Below are positions 1 through 6,510 of a stretch of 12,283 bases of DNA, one piece after another; the first letter of the stretch is position 1, and each line of letters starts with the position of its first letter. The position numbers and the translations under genes are program-made. Location: contig CAYSUS010000161.1 of NCBI GenBank assembly GCA_964434165.1, forward strand, positions 1 through 12,283, given 5' to 3'. Source of the DNA: CAYSUS01 sp964434165. GTDB lineage: Bacteria; Planctomycetota; Planctomycetia; Pirellulales; Thermoguttaceae. The notes beneath the pieces were generated by a model. It was not told the DNA's origin, made no database searches, and saw nothing but the letters and a program-made list of their open reading frames with translations.

Positions 1-3
1 GGC

Positions 4-462
4 CTACGGGGTGGGCGGCGGGTCGGTCAAGGGATAATCGAACGCGTTCTCGCCGCCCTTGGTGACCTCCGCTTGGAGGATCGTCTCGGTGTTGTAGCAG
101 GCGGGGATGTACGACTCGCGGGGGGCTGCGCCCATAATGGGATCGACCTTGCCCGTCTCCCGCGTGGCACGAATCTCCACGCGCTTGGGGCCCGGCTTGA
201 CCCGGGCGGTGTAGCGGCCGTCGCGGATGGTCCCCGGATCCGGGACGCCCTTCCCGTCTTCGGGAACGAAGAGGATGCTCCCCTCCGGCACGGGCTGGCC
301 GTTGAAGGTCACCGCGCCGGTGACCGTGCAGGTCTCCGGGCCACCGCCACAGCCCAGGACGGAGGCGAAGACCGACAGACAGGCATAGGCCCAGATCGCC
401 GACCGCGCCTTGGCTCGGCGAGCCCCGGAGGGGCAACCGTCAATAGCCTGGTGCGCAAGCAC
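4..462 (-). CDS. Small lipoprotein, carboxypeptidase-regulatory-like
   Basis: A 152-residue predicted lipoprotein. A hydrophobic stretch (about residues 22-37) ends in a lipobox-like V-L-G-C with Cys38 as the lipidation site, followed by a short Gly-rich linker. The rest is one small beta-sandwich domain with the pattern seen in planctomycete carboxypeptidase-regulatory-like proteins: VTGAVTFNGQPVPEGSILF (48-66), the DGRY turn (81-84), KPGPKRVEI (89-97), and an ESYIPACYN...T...V...N.FDYPL tail (116-145). The role is unknown; such proteins usually sit outside the cytoplasmic membrane beside DUF1559 genes, as here. The start is uncertain. No ATG precedes the signal; the nearest in-frame start is GTG at 462, without a clear ribosome binding site, and it lies inside a repeat (see the palindrome entry), so the first 20 or so residues may be repeat-derived. 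Family call fairly sure, start unsure. Confidence 0.72.
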   Translation of the reverse strand: MLAHQAIDGCPSGARRAKARSAIWAYACLSVFASVLGCGGGPETCTVTGAVTFNGQPVPEGSILFVPEDGKGVPDPGTIRDGRYTARVKPGPKRVEIRATRETGKVDPIMGAAPRESYIPACYNTETILQAEVTKGGENAFDYPLTDPPPTP

Positions 463-627
463 CTGAAGGAAGAATCGGCCCGCACCTTCAGGTCGAGCCC
501 CGGCAGGGGCGGCACAAGCGGCGGGCTCTCTGTCGCCCCTGCCCGGGCTCCCTGAGCAGAGCGAACCGTGCCGAACAGTCCCAGGGCTCACGCCCTGGCC
601 TCCTGGCGATCGCCCCTTCAGGGCTGA
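419..627. repeat. Long imperfect palindrome (REP-like element)
   Basis: A region with two-fold symmetry about position 522-523. The core is a 20-bp inverted repeat, 495-514 against 531-550, with 18 of 20 positions matching and a 16-base loop. Further out on the same axis, the sequence from about 586 rightwards resembles the reverse complement of 460 leftwards: 28 of 44 positions agree without gaps, including a GCCCCT.C.GGGCT block on each side. Smaller perfect hairpins sit within it, for example 581-587 with 592-598. It lies between the DUF1559 gene and the lipoprotein gene and runs into the 5' end of the latter. Similar GCCC...GGGC hairpin repeats are common between genes in planctomycetes, as far as I recall, but I cannot name a family. 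Confidence 0.6.
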
Positions 628-645
628 GCAGCGCGCCTGTTGAAA

Positions 646-660
646 CCGAGGACACCTCGG
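646..660 (-). terminator. Short hairpin after DUF1559 gene
   Basis: Perfect 6-bp stem CCGAGG/CCTCGG with a 3-base loop, 38 bases past the DUF1559 stop codon. Read on the minus strand it is followed by TTTC, so it could act as a weak intrinsic terminator or processing site before the lipoprotein gene. It might equally be the edge of the neighbouring palindromic repeat. Confidence 0.3.
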
Positions 661-697
661 AGATCGTAACGCCATTCTTGGCCCCCGGCCGAGTTTC

Positions 698-1687
698 CTA
701 GTACTCCTGGGGCACCTCCATCCCGTCGCGGCTGCCAAGGGCCCGGAACACGAGTTGATCGACGGTCTCGGGCACGAACTGCACCGAGCCGTCGGCCAGG
801 GCCAGGTTCACTCCGCCCGGGTGATAGCTCCGCACGGAGACATACATCTCCTGGCCGATCCACTCGCACGGCGCGCGGGGGAGCTGGTCTTCCTTGTTGG
901 AGCACCAGTTGAGGTGATCGGGAATGAGGTTGTTGGGCGGGTAGAGGGTGCTGAAGACCACGCCGCCGTGGGCCGGGTTATGGTAGCGGCCGCGGATGTC
1001 GTGCGAGCCCTTGTCGGGCGTGAGGATCAGCTCGCTGAGCATCGCCGTGTTGGACGAGCCGTCGAGGATGTCGTCGATGCGGACCTTGGAAATCGCGAAG
1101 AACAGCCCGTCGAGCTCGGCCGACTTGACGTAGCCGTCCTCGTCGTTGAAGTACTCGCTGGAAGCGCATGCCACGTAGTTGCCCGAGAAGCCCTGGGTCG
1201 GCGTGCCGATGCCGCCCCAGTAGGTGTGCAGCTTGGGGCCCGCCGGATCGGAGGGGCACATCAGCGTCTCGATGACCGTATCGTGATCCGGAAACCCCAA
1301 CGCACTGGGATGATCGCGCATGTACCGGTCGAACCGCTCGTAGAGCGGTCCCTGCTCGATGTAGGGCAGGATGTCCTGCATCCAGCAGCGGCGGTCCTGC
1401 ATGTCGCCGCCGCCGGTCCCCTGCATGTTGCCGTAAGGGGGCGGCGTGTAGTGGGTGCTGTCGATGTAGTTGTACGTGCCGTGGGGGAGGTGGCCCCGCG
1501 CGGCGTGGAAATTGTGCGCCGCCAGGGCGAGCTGCTTCAGGTGGTTGGTGCACTGCGCGCGGCGCGCGGCCTCGCGCGCGGCCTGCACGGCGGGCAGCAG
1601 CAGCGCGATGAGAATGCCGATGATCGCGATCACCACCAACAGCTCGACGAGCGTAAACGCCCGGCGGAAGGCCCTCGCGCGCTGCAT
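698..1687 (-). CDS. DUF1559 prepilin-like protein with H-X9-DG motif
   Basis: A 329-residue type II/IV pseudopilin-like protein of the planctomycete DUF1559 family. The N-terminus has a short basic leader, a cleavage and methylation site before FTLVELL (residues 11-17, Glu15 at the +5 position), a hydrophobic helix to about residue 34, then the AREAARRAQCTNHLKQLALA helix typical of the family. The C-terminus has HPGGVNLALADGSVQF, the H-X9-DG signature. In between are family motifs such as LMCPSDP, GNYVAC and ILDGSSNTAMLSE. The protein should be processed by a prepilin peptidase and inserted in the cytoplasmic membrane; the function of this very expanded family is unknown. The ATG at 1687 is preceded by an AGGGGGG ribosome-binding stretch about ten bases upstream and places the leader correctly. 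It is probably co-oriented with the lipoprotein gene downstream. Confidence 0.93.
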   Translation of the reverse strand: MQRARAFRRAFTLVELLVVIAIIGILIALLLPAVQAAREAARRAQCTNHLKQLALAAHNFHAARGHLPHGTYNYIDSTHYTPPPYGNMQGTGGGDMQDRRCWMQDILPYIEQGPLYERFDRYMRDHPSALGFPDHDTVIETLMCPSDPAGPKLHTYWGGIGTPTQGFSGNYVACASSEYFNDEDGYVKSAELDGLFFAISKVRIDDILDGSSNTAMLSELILTPDKGSHDIRGRYHNPAHGGVVFSTLYPPNNLIPDHLNWCSNKEDQLPRAPCEWIGQEMYVSVRSYHPGGVNLALADGSVQFVPETVDQLVFRALGSRDGMEVPQEY

Positions 1688-1791
1688 GGCCGTCAGCCCC
1701 CCCTGGCTTCGGAAGAGAAGCAACCAGTCGGCGATCCATGGCCCCGTCGCTGCCCGGTCGCTGGACAGGCAGAGGCCGTGTCCCGCCCGGC

Positions 1792-1821
1792 ATGGTAGCA
1801 GCTTCCTTGGCTCGGCGGCAA
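1792..1821 (-). promoter_or_regulatory. Candidate promoter for DUF1559 gene
   Basis: On the minus strand, TTGCCG (1821-1816) and TACCAT (1797-1792) are separated by 18 bases, and TGC directly precedes the second hexamer, giving an extended -10 element. It lies about 105 bases upstream of the DUF1559 start. The same -10 hexamer, TACCAT, occurs in front of the hydrolase gene at 11801-11806. Motif match by eye only. Confidence 0.35.
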
Positions 1822-1981
1822 GGGAGCGACCCGGCGGTCCCCGGTCGGGCGGCGCCACGCGGCAGCCGGGCGGATTCTCCGGGGTTTCGGCAACCCGCGC
1901 GCAGCGCTCGTTGCCTCGACCGTTCGGCACACGCAGGACCTCGATCGCCGACGATTTCCCCGCCGCGGGGGGCGGGGGGTG

Positions 1982-2011
1982 TTCGACGCCGTGGCCGGCT
2001 TCTGCTATTGT
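1982..2011 (+). promoter_or_regulatory. Candidate promoter for acidic protein gene
   Basis: TTCGAC (1982-1987) and TATTGT (2006-2011) with an 18-base spacer; TGC directly before TATTGT makes an extended -10. The likely start of transcription is about 30 bases before the ATG at 2049. Motif match by eye. Confidence 0.4.
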
Positions 2012-2048
2012 GGAGGTTTTGGGGTCCTTGTTCCCTGGGAGCCGTGCC

Positions 2049-3203
2049 ATGGCCGTACGGTTGGGCGATCGGGTCGTCCGCGGTGAGATCCGCAACACCT
2101 CGCACTACCACGTTCACGGGTGGATCGAGGTTCGGGGACGCGAGCATCCGATCCACGTCAGCCTGACGGGCAACTGCGGTCCCGATCTCGCGGGCAAGCA
2201 CTTCCGCTTCGAGGCCCCCAACGCCGCCGCGCTGGAGCGCGACGGCGAGGCGGAATCCGACGACCTGGACTTCCTCGCCGCCGAGCAGGTGGGACCGACC
2301 GGCACCATGACTGCCGAGCGCCAGGTCAAGACCGCCGACTGCTCCGGCCAGGAACTCGTGCGGCGCTGCGAGCTGGGCGAGCCGCCGCCGCTGGCCTGGC
2401 GGCCGTGCTTGACGCTGGAGTGGTTCGGGCAGAACGGCCGCGTCCTCATCGAGCTGCCCGACCCCGTGCTGGAGTTCGTCGAGGACGACCAGGACGACCC
2501 GAGTGACGCCTCGGGTGCCGAGGAGGGCTCCCCCGCAGACCTGGCCGACCTGGACGAGGAGGTCCTCGAAGGCCTGGCCCTGTTGGACGAGGTGGCGGAG
2601 GAGGAGTCCGCCGAAGCCGCGTCCGAAGCGGAGTCGTGGTCCCTCGAGGAGGACGCGGACGACGAGCCCGACCCCGACGACGAGGACCCCTACGGGCTTC
2701 TGCCGGAAGACCTGCTGGCCCACTTCGACGTGGAGGCCAGCGAGGTGGACCGGGCCGTGCGGAGTGGCGAGGACTCGGAGGTCTGGCGCGAGATGGAGTT
2801 GATGGACGACCTCATCGAGAGCGGTCCCGGCGTGGAGCTGGTGGACATCTTCGACGAGCCCTTGCAGTTGCCGTCCCCCGATCAGTTGACCGACGAGCAC
2901 CAGGCCGAGACGGCGCTGAAGACGCTGCTGGCCCAGTTGGCCCTGTACGGCATCGCCCTGGACGTGTGTGAACACTACACGCCCATCGAGGCCTACCGCC
3001 TGCTGATCGAGAGGATTTGCCGTGAGGAGACGGCCTACCCCGAGCTTCGCGGCACGGGTTGGGTGCAGCACTTCGCGACCAGCGACTTCTGCACGGAGTG
3101 CCAGGCCGAGTTCGAGCGGGAGTTCGAGGAGAGCGAGCGCCGCCGGCAGGACCACAACAGCGACTCGCCCGGTCCGGATCCGAACGACGACACGCCCTTC
3201 TGA
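2049..3203 (+). CDS. Acidic planctomycete-type protein of unknown function
   Basis: A 384-residue protein with no signal peptide or membrane segment, so probably cytoplasmic. I do not recognise a named domain. The N-terminal 145 residues look folded and beta-rich: VRGEIRNTSHYHVHGWIEV, then IHVSLTGNCGPDLAGKHFRFEAPN (35-58), AEQVGPTGTMTAERQVK (78-94) and LTLEWFGQNGRVLIEL (121-136). I recall this pattern from uncharacterised planctomycete proteins but cannot name a family. Residues 145-220 are an extremely acidic, low-complexity segment rich in Asp, Glu, Ser and Ala, likely disordered. The C-terminal part (about 245-365) is predicted helical with aromatic residues, contains a C-T-E-C pair (348-351) that could bind metal, and ends in a charged tail. 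The ATG at 2049 has GGGAG about seven bases upstream; the frame is open further upstream, but without features. The function is unknown. Confidence 0.8.
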   Translation: MAVRLGDRVVRGEIRNTSHYHVHGWIEVRGREHPIHVSLTGNCGPDLAGKHFRFEAPNAAALERDGEAESDDLDFLAAEQVGPTGTMTAERQVKTADCSGQELVRRCELGEPPPLAWRPCLTLEWFGQNGRVLIELPDPVLEFVEDDQDDPSDASGAEEGSPADLADLDEEVLEGLALLDEVAEEESAEAASEAESWSLEEDADDEPDPDDEDPYGLLPEDLLAHFDVEASEVDRAVRSGEDSEVWREMELMDDLIESGPGVELVDIFDEPLQLPSPDQLTDEHQAETALKTLLAQLALYGIALDVCEHYTPIEAYRLLIERICREETAYPELRGTGWVQHFATSDFCTECQAEFEREFEESERRRQDHNSDSPGPDPNDDTPF

Positions 3204-3249
3204 GCGTGGAGGCGTCTGAGTCGCGCGTCCGCTGGAGGTTGGCGCCTGG

Positions 3250-3267
3250 GTGAACGGTTGTGTTCAC
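3250..3267. promoter_or_regulatory. Dyad, possible activator site
   Basis: A perfect inverted repeat GTGAAC-N6-GTTCAC. Its centre is about 154 bases upstream of the transcription start predicted from the sigma-54 promoter at 3386-3402. That is within the usual range for enhancer-binding-protein sites. A related half-site GTTCAT follows at 3281-3286. The assignment as an operator or enhancer site is inference. Confidence 0.3.
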
Positions 3268-3385
3268 TGCGGGCGCTTCTGTTCATGCCGCGTGTGCACC
3301 CTAAGCGGGCTTCGCGCGCCAAGCGCGCATCGTAAGTTGCTTTCCGAGAATCTCTTGCGCCTTCCCGCCGGCGCCTCGCCATGAC

Positions 3386-3402
3386 TTGGCACACGGGTTG
3401 CA
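3386..3402 (+). promoter_or_regulatory. Sigma-54 (-24/-12) promoter
   Basis: The sequence TTGGCACACGGGTTGCA matches the RpoN consensus YTGGCACG-N4-TTGCW at every position except one (A for the G after TGGCAC). The GG and GC dinucleotides are separated by exactly ten bases, as RpoN requires. It points at the thioredoxin-like gene, with a predicted start near 3413 and a leader of about 90 bases. Confidence 0.62.
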
Positions 3403-3504
3403 ATGTCCAACGCGGCTTGGTTTCCCAGGCATCCTGCCGGGCTCCCGCGCGTGGGCAGCCCCACCCCTCGATCATCGTCACGGAAGAAGAAGGAGCATCT
3501 CCCC

Positions 3505-3960
3505 ATGACCACCCTGGTCCTCAGTGCCCTGGTGCAGGTCGCCGTGCTGGGCAGCGCCGACGAGCAGTACATGGCCGCGTACGATCGCAGTGCCCGATCG
3601 GGCCGGCCGCTGCTGGTGCTCTTGGGCGCCGACTGGTGCCCTGGCTGCCGCGTGATGAAGAACCGGGTCCTGCCGCAGTTGTCCAGGACGGGCGGGCTGC
3701 GCGACGTGGAGTTCGTGTACGTCGATTTCGATCGCCAGCGCGAGCTGGCCAAGCAGCTCTCCCGCTCCAAGACCATCCCCCAACTCATCTGGTTCGTGCG
3801 CACGCCCGACGGCTGGCGGAGCGCCATGCTCAACGGCGCGCAGTCGCCCGAGGAGGTCCAGAGCTTCATCGATGCCGGCGTGGCAAGGACGGCGTCGCAC
3901 GCGCGCCCCACCGCCACGCTGAGCCATTACAGCGAACCGGTCCAGGGCGACGGCCGGTAG
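3505..3960 (+). CDS. Secreted thioredoxin-like protein
   Basis: A 151-residue thioredoxin-fold protein, predicted exported. Residues 1-18 form a short hydrophobic signal (LVLSALVQVAVLGSA) without strongly basic residues, so export is likely but not certain. The domain has PLLVLLGADWCPGC (35-48) with the redox pair Cys45 and Cys48 in a W-C-P-G-C motif, a VEFVYVDFD strand (68-76), and the cis-proline in TIPQL (Pro92). It resembles the thioredoxin-like proteins that reduce or isomerise disulfides in the periplasm; the partner is unknown. The ATG at 3505 is chosen for the AGAAGGAG ribosome binding site about eight bases upstream and because it opens the signal sequence. The last 20 residues are a non-conserved tail. 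A sigma-54 promoter precedes the gene, suggesting activator-dependent expression. It stands alone, ending near the convergent signal peptidase gene. Confidence 0.87.
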   Translation: MTTLVLSALVQVAVLGSADEQYMAAYDRSARSGRPLLVLLGADWCPGCRVMKNRVLPQLSRTGGLRDVEFVYVDFDRQRELAKQLSRSKTIPQLIWFVRTPDGWRSAMLNGAQSPEEVQSFIDAGVARTASHARPTATLSHYSEPVQGDGR

Positions 3961-3992
3961 CGGATGTCCTTCCCTGCATCTCGCAGGCCGAA

Positions 3993-4031
3993 GGCACGCT
4001 CCGCGAACGTCTCGGGCCCGCGGAGCGTGCC
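3993..4031. terminator. 13-bp hairpin between convergent genes
   Basis: A perfect 13-bp inverted repeat, 3993-4005 with 4019-4031 (GGCACGCTCCGCG and its complement), around a 13-base loop. It sits 32 bases past the thioredoxin-like stop and 54 bases past the stop of the opposing signal peptidase gene, so it can serve both as a bidirectional terminator or 3'-end stabiliser. No strong T-run follows on the plus strand (only GCTTGATT). Confidence 0.6.
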
Positions 4032-4085
4032 GCTTGATTCTGGGGCTCGCGTCGATGCGCGAATCCGGTTCCTCGCGCGGCCCAC

Positions 4086-5108
4086 TCAGCGGAAGACTCG
4101 CCAGCGCGAGGGCGGCCAATACACGTGCGTCACCACGCCGAGCATGTGCGACCGCGGCACGGCGTACGGCGGGTGCCCCGGCGCGCCGGTCTCCCACAGG
4201 CGCGAGTCCTTCGACCGGGCCGAGAAATCGCCGAGCACGAAATACTCGTCGGGCCCCAGCCGCAGCGGCCCCGCCCAGCACGACACCGCGGGCACGTGCT
4301 CGATCTCCCGCAGATACTCCAGCCCGGCGATCTCGGGCGGCTTCTCCAGACGCACGCCGTCGATCCACACGTCGCCGTCTCGGATTTCCAACTCCTCGCG
4401 CGGCAGTCCCACGAGCCGCTTGACGTAATTGACCTGGGGGTCCTCGGGCAATCGGAAGACCACCATGTCCCACCGCCGCGGCTTGAGGAACTTGCACGCC
4501 AGGAACCGGTCGGCAGTGTGCGGAGGGACGCCCTGGACCGGGATCTCGCAGGTCTTCAGGCAGTCGCCGCAAATGCCGAGTTGATGCGACTCGGGGGGGC
4601 CGAAGCGCGGGTCACGAGGCGGCGAGGCGAACACCGTCCCGCCGCACCCCGTGCAACTGCCCCGGCAGTGCTGGCCCAGCAGGGCGGGCGCCATGCTGTT
4701 GGCCACGACCGCGTAGCCTTCGAAGAGGAATGGATGCACGACGAACAGCATCAGTGCGTAGGCGAAGGGCACGGCCGCCAGGGTCGGCAGCCAGGCCAGG
4801 ATCGCCTTGGCGAGCGTGGTCCGCAGCATCCAGCGCACGATGGCCCAACTGACGGCCAGGGTCACCACGAACTGCGTCGCCGCGAGCGCCAGTTCGCACG
4901 CATCGCTCGTCCCAGGCGGGGCGAGGCACGCGACGTACACGAGCGATGCCGCTCCGTTGAGCAGCAGAACCGCGCCCGCCGCCCTGCCAAACCCGAGCCG
5001 CGGCGTCTTCGCCCAGCGGGCCCCCAGTTGCAGCAGCAGGGCATTGACCGTGACCGTGAGGACCAGCAGGACGATGGCCGTCAGCATCGCGAGGGACGTG
5101 GCGGGCAT
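4086..5108 (-). CDS. lepB: Signal peptidase I with cysteine-rich insert
   Basis: A 340-residue type I signal peptidase (S26), the membrane enzyme that removes signal peptides from exported proteins. About four hydrophobic segments (near 6-30, 40-62, 75-95 and 100-125) precede the catalytic part. The catalytic Ser138 is in VVANSMAP, the general-base Lys230 in NYVKRLVGLP, and the GDFSARSKDSR box is at 293-303, where the family usually has GDN.S.SKDSR. Between Ser and Lys lies an unusual insert with Cys148, Cys152, Cys155 and Cys180, Cys183, Cys187: C-x3-C-x2-C then C-x2-C-x3-C, suggestive of a zinc ribbon. I recall similar inserts in planctomycete signal peptidases. ATG at 5108 is preferred; a TTG at 5153 would overlap the upstream gene. 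The gap to that gene is 31 bases, so the two are probably co-transcribed. Confidence 0.92.
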   Translation of the reverse strand: MPATSLAMLTAIVLLVLTVTVNALLLQLGARWAKTPRLGFGRAAGAVLLLNGAASLVYVACLAPPGTSDACELALAATQFVVTLAVSWAIVRWMLRTTLAKAILAWLPTLAAVPFAYALMLFVVHPFLFEGYAVVANSMAPALLGQHCRGSCTGCGGTVFASPPRDPRFGPPESHQLGICGDCLKTCEIPVQGVPPHTADRFLACKFLKPRRWDMVVFRLPEDPQVNYVKRLVGLPREELEIRDGDVWIDGVRLEKPPEIAGLEYLREIEHVPAVSCWAGPLRLGPDEYFVLGDFSARSKDSRLWETGAPGHPPYAVPRSHMLGVVTHVYWPPSRWRVFR

Positions 5109-5139
5109 GGAGGGACTCTCATCGTTTCCCCGGCAAGCA

Positions 5140-6510
5140 TCAGCGCGCCTCAAGACCCCGCTGCGCGAGCTTGCGCAACCGCTCCGCGCAGTGCATCAGC
5201 GCGCGGCCGTTGTGGTAGGCCGCCTTCCACGGCGAGGCCTTCGCCCGGCCCGGCTCGGCGTGGCCCTCCGCGGAGACCGCAGCACACCATCCTCCGCGGC
5301 GATGGTCGATCTGGTGGTTCCAAACGAAGGCCCATTGCTTGAGCAGGGCCTCCCAGTACCTGGGCGTCTTCTTCCCGTGGGCCTCGTGCATGGCGAGCAG
5401 GGCGTTGAGCCCCTCTGCCTGGGTCCACCAGACCTTCTCCCGGTCCCACGCGGGGCGGAAGGCGGCGCCCTTGTCGTAGAACCCGCCGTGCTTTCCGTCC
5501 CAGCCCCATGCCAGGGCGTGGTCGGTGAGGCTCCAGGCCACGCGCAGGGTCTTCGCGTCATCGGTCTGTCCGAGGGTCTCGGCCGCCTCGAGAAGGAGAA
5601 AGGTCGTCTCGATGTCGTGACCGAAGGAGTCGTGGTCCGGCACGGCGCGCCAGTCGGGCGTGAAGTAGAGATTCAGGCAGCCCGGCTCCACGGCCACCTT
5701 GTCGCGCACCACGCCAAGCATCTCGCGAAGCCGCCCCTCGACGGCCTCGTCCGGCCACACGCGGCGCAGCGCGGTCAAGGCCTCCAGAAGGTGGATGTGG
5801 CTGTTCATCGACTTGAAGCCGTACTGCGTGCCCAACAGGTCCATGCCGGATGCGCTGCCGGACGGTGGTGCGAGGAGCCGGGTCCCGTTCCGGGCATAGG
5901 CCTCGTAGTAGCCGCCGTGCTCCCGGTCGCGGGCGTGCTCTTCCAGCCACAGGAACGTGCGCTTGGCCAGGTCGAGGGCCTTCTCGTCCCCGGTCGCCTC
6001 GTACGCGGCGGCCGCGCCGTACAGTCCGAAGGAGATGCCGTAGGCGTGCTTCTCCCCGCCGCGGATCGGCGCGTCTCCCTCCGGCTCCAGGCCCCAGTAG
6101 AAGCCCCCGTGCTTCTCGTCCCACAGCGTGGCGGCGAGGAAGTCGACGCCGTGCCTGGTGTATTGAAGGTACCCCTCACGAAGCTCGGGATAGCGCAGGG
6201 CGACCTGCGCGGCGACCCAGGTCATGCGGGCCTGATAGACGATCGTCTTGTCGTTGCGCTCGCCGCGGGTCCAGTCCTCGCGGAAGTGGGAGTAGAAGCC
6301 GCCCCGCTCGCGGTCGATCGAGGCCGGAAACCACTTCGGCAGGAGCTGCCCCTTCCAGTGGCGCTCCATCTGCTCGGCCAGGCGGCGATAGGTCTCGGCC
6401 GCAGGTGGGCCGGCCACGGCCGGCTCCGGCGGCTCGGCCGCCGACGTGCCGAGCGCCGCCAGCATGACGCACGGTGGCAGGAGCCTTGGAAGCAGCTTGC
6501 AGGCGGTCAT
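5140..6510 (-). CDS. Secreted N-acylglucosamine/cellobiose 2-epimerase-like protein
   Basis: A 456-residue protein with a Sec signal peptide (residues 1-25, ending GTSAAEP) and one (alpha/alpha)6-barrel domain of the AGE family. Members epimerise N-acylglucosamine or the reducing glucose of cellobiose-type sugars at C2. Visible family motifs are KWFPASIDRERGGFY (59-73), VYQAR (91-95), KHAYGISFGLYG (154-165), NSHIHLLEALTAL (236-248), FGHDIETTFLLLEAA (296-310), WWTQAEGLNALL (361-372) and YHNGRALM (432-439). From the known cellobiose 2-epimerases, the histidines in GHDIE (298) and YHNGR (433) are the expected acid/base pair; both are present. The HIHLLEA pattern points more to the cellobiose 2-epimerase side, but substrate cannot be settled. 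Secretion is unusual, since characterised family members are cytoplasmic. AAGGA about ten bases upstream supports the ATG at 6510. Probably the first gene of an operon with signal peptidase I. Confidence 0.9.
   Translation of the reverse strand: MTACKLLPRLLPPCVMLAALGTSAAEPPEPAVAGPPAAETYRRLAEQMERHWKGQLLPKWFPASIDRERGGFYSHFREDWTRGERNDKTIVYQARMTWVAAQVALRYPELREGYLQYTRHGVDFLAATLWDEKHGGFYWGLEPEGDAPIRGGEKHAYGISFGLYGAAAAYEATGDEKALDLAKRTFLWLEEHARDREHGGYYEAYARNGTRLLAPPSGSASGMDLLGTQYGFKSMNSHIHLLEALTALRRVWPDEAVEGRLREMLGVVRDKVAVEPGCLNLYFTPDWRAVPDHDSFGHDIETTFLLLEAAETLGQTDDAKTLRVAWSLTDHALAWGWDGKHGGFYDKGAAFRPAWDREKVWWTQAEGLNALLAMHEAHGKKTPRYWEALLKQWAFVWNHQIDHRRGGWCAAVSAEGHAEPGRAKASPWKAAYHNGRALMHCAERLRKLAQRGLEAR

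Larger units (their letters stand above)
1688..2048. other. Divergent intergenic region, 361 bases
   Basis: Separates the leftward DUF1559 gene from the rightward acidic-protein gene. It holds one promoter candidate for each direction (1792-1821 leftward, 1982-2011 rightward) and a perfect 7-bp GC hairpin, CCCCGCC (1958-1964) with GGCGGGG (1971-1977), just upstream of the rightward promoter. I see no convincing small gene; short open frames across it lack ribosome binding sites or recognisable protein features. Confidence 0.6.
3204..3504. other. Intergenic region before thioredoxin-like gene
   Basis: 301 bases without a gene. From left to right it holds a 6-bp dyad GTGAAC-N6-GTTCAC (3250-3267), further half-sites GTTCAT (3281-3286) and GTGCAC (3294-3299), a perfect GCGCGC/GCGCGC hairpin (3314-3328), and a sigma-54 type promoter at 3386-3402. 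The frame of the thioredoxin gene stays open upstream to about 3403, but those codons show no protein features. Confidence 0.6.

Noticed and set aside
1958..1977. 7-bp GC hairpin as a terminator
   Set aside because: It lies upstream of both divergent genes and has no T-run in either useful direction, so there is nothing for it to terminate.
978..3155. Very long open frame on the minus strand across the DUF1559 start and the acidic gene
   Set aside because: It is antisense to two well-supported genes, crosses their promoters, has no ribosome binding site and no protein motifs. Long antisense frames are expected at this GC content.
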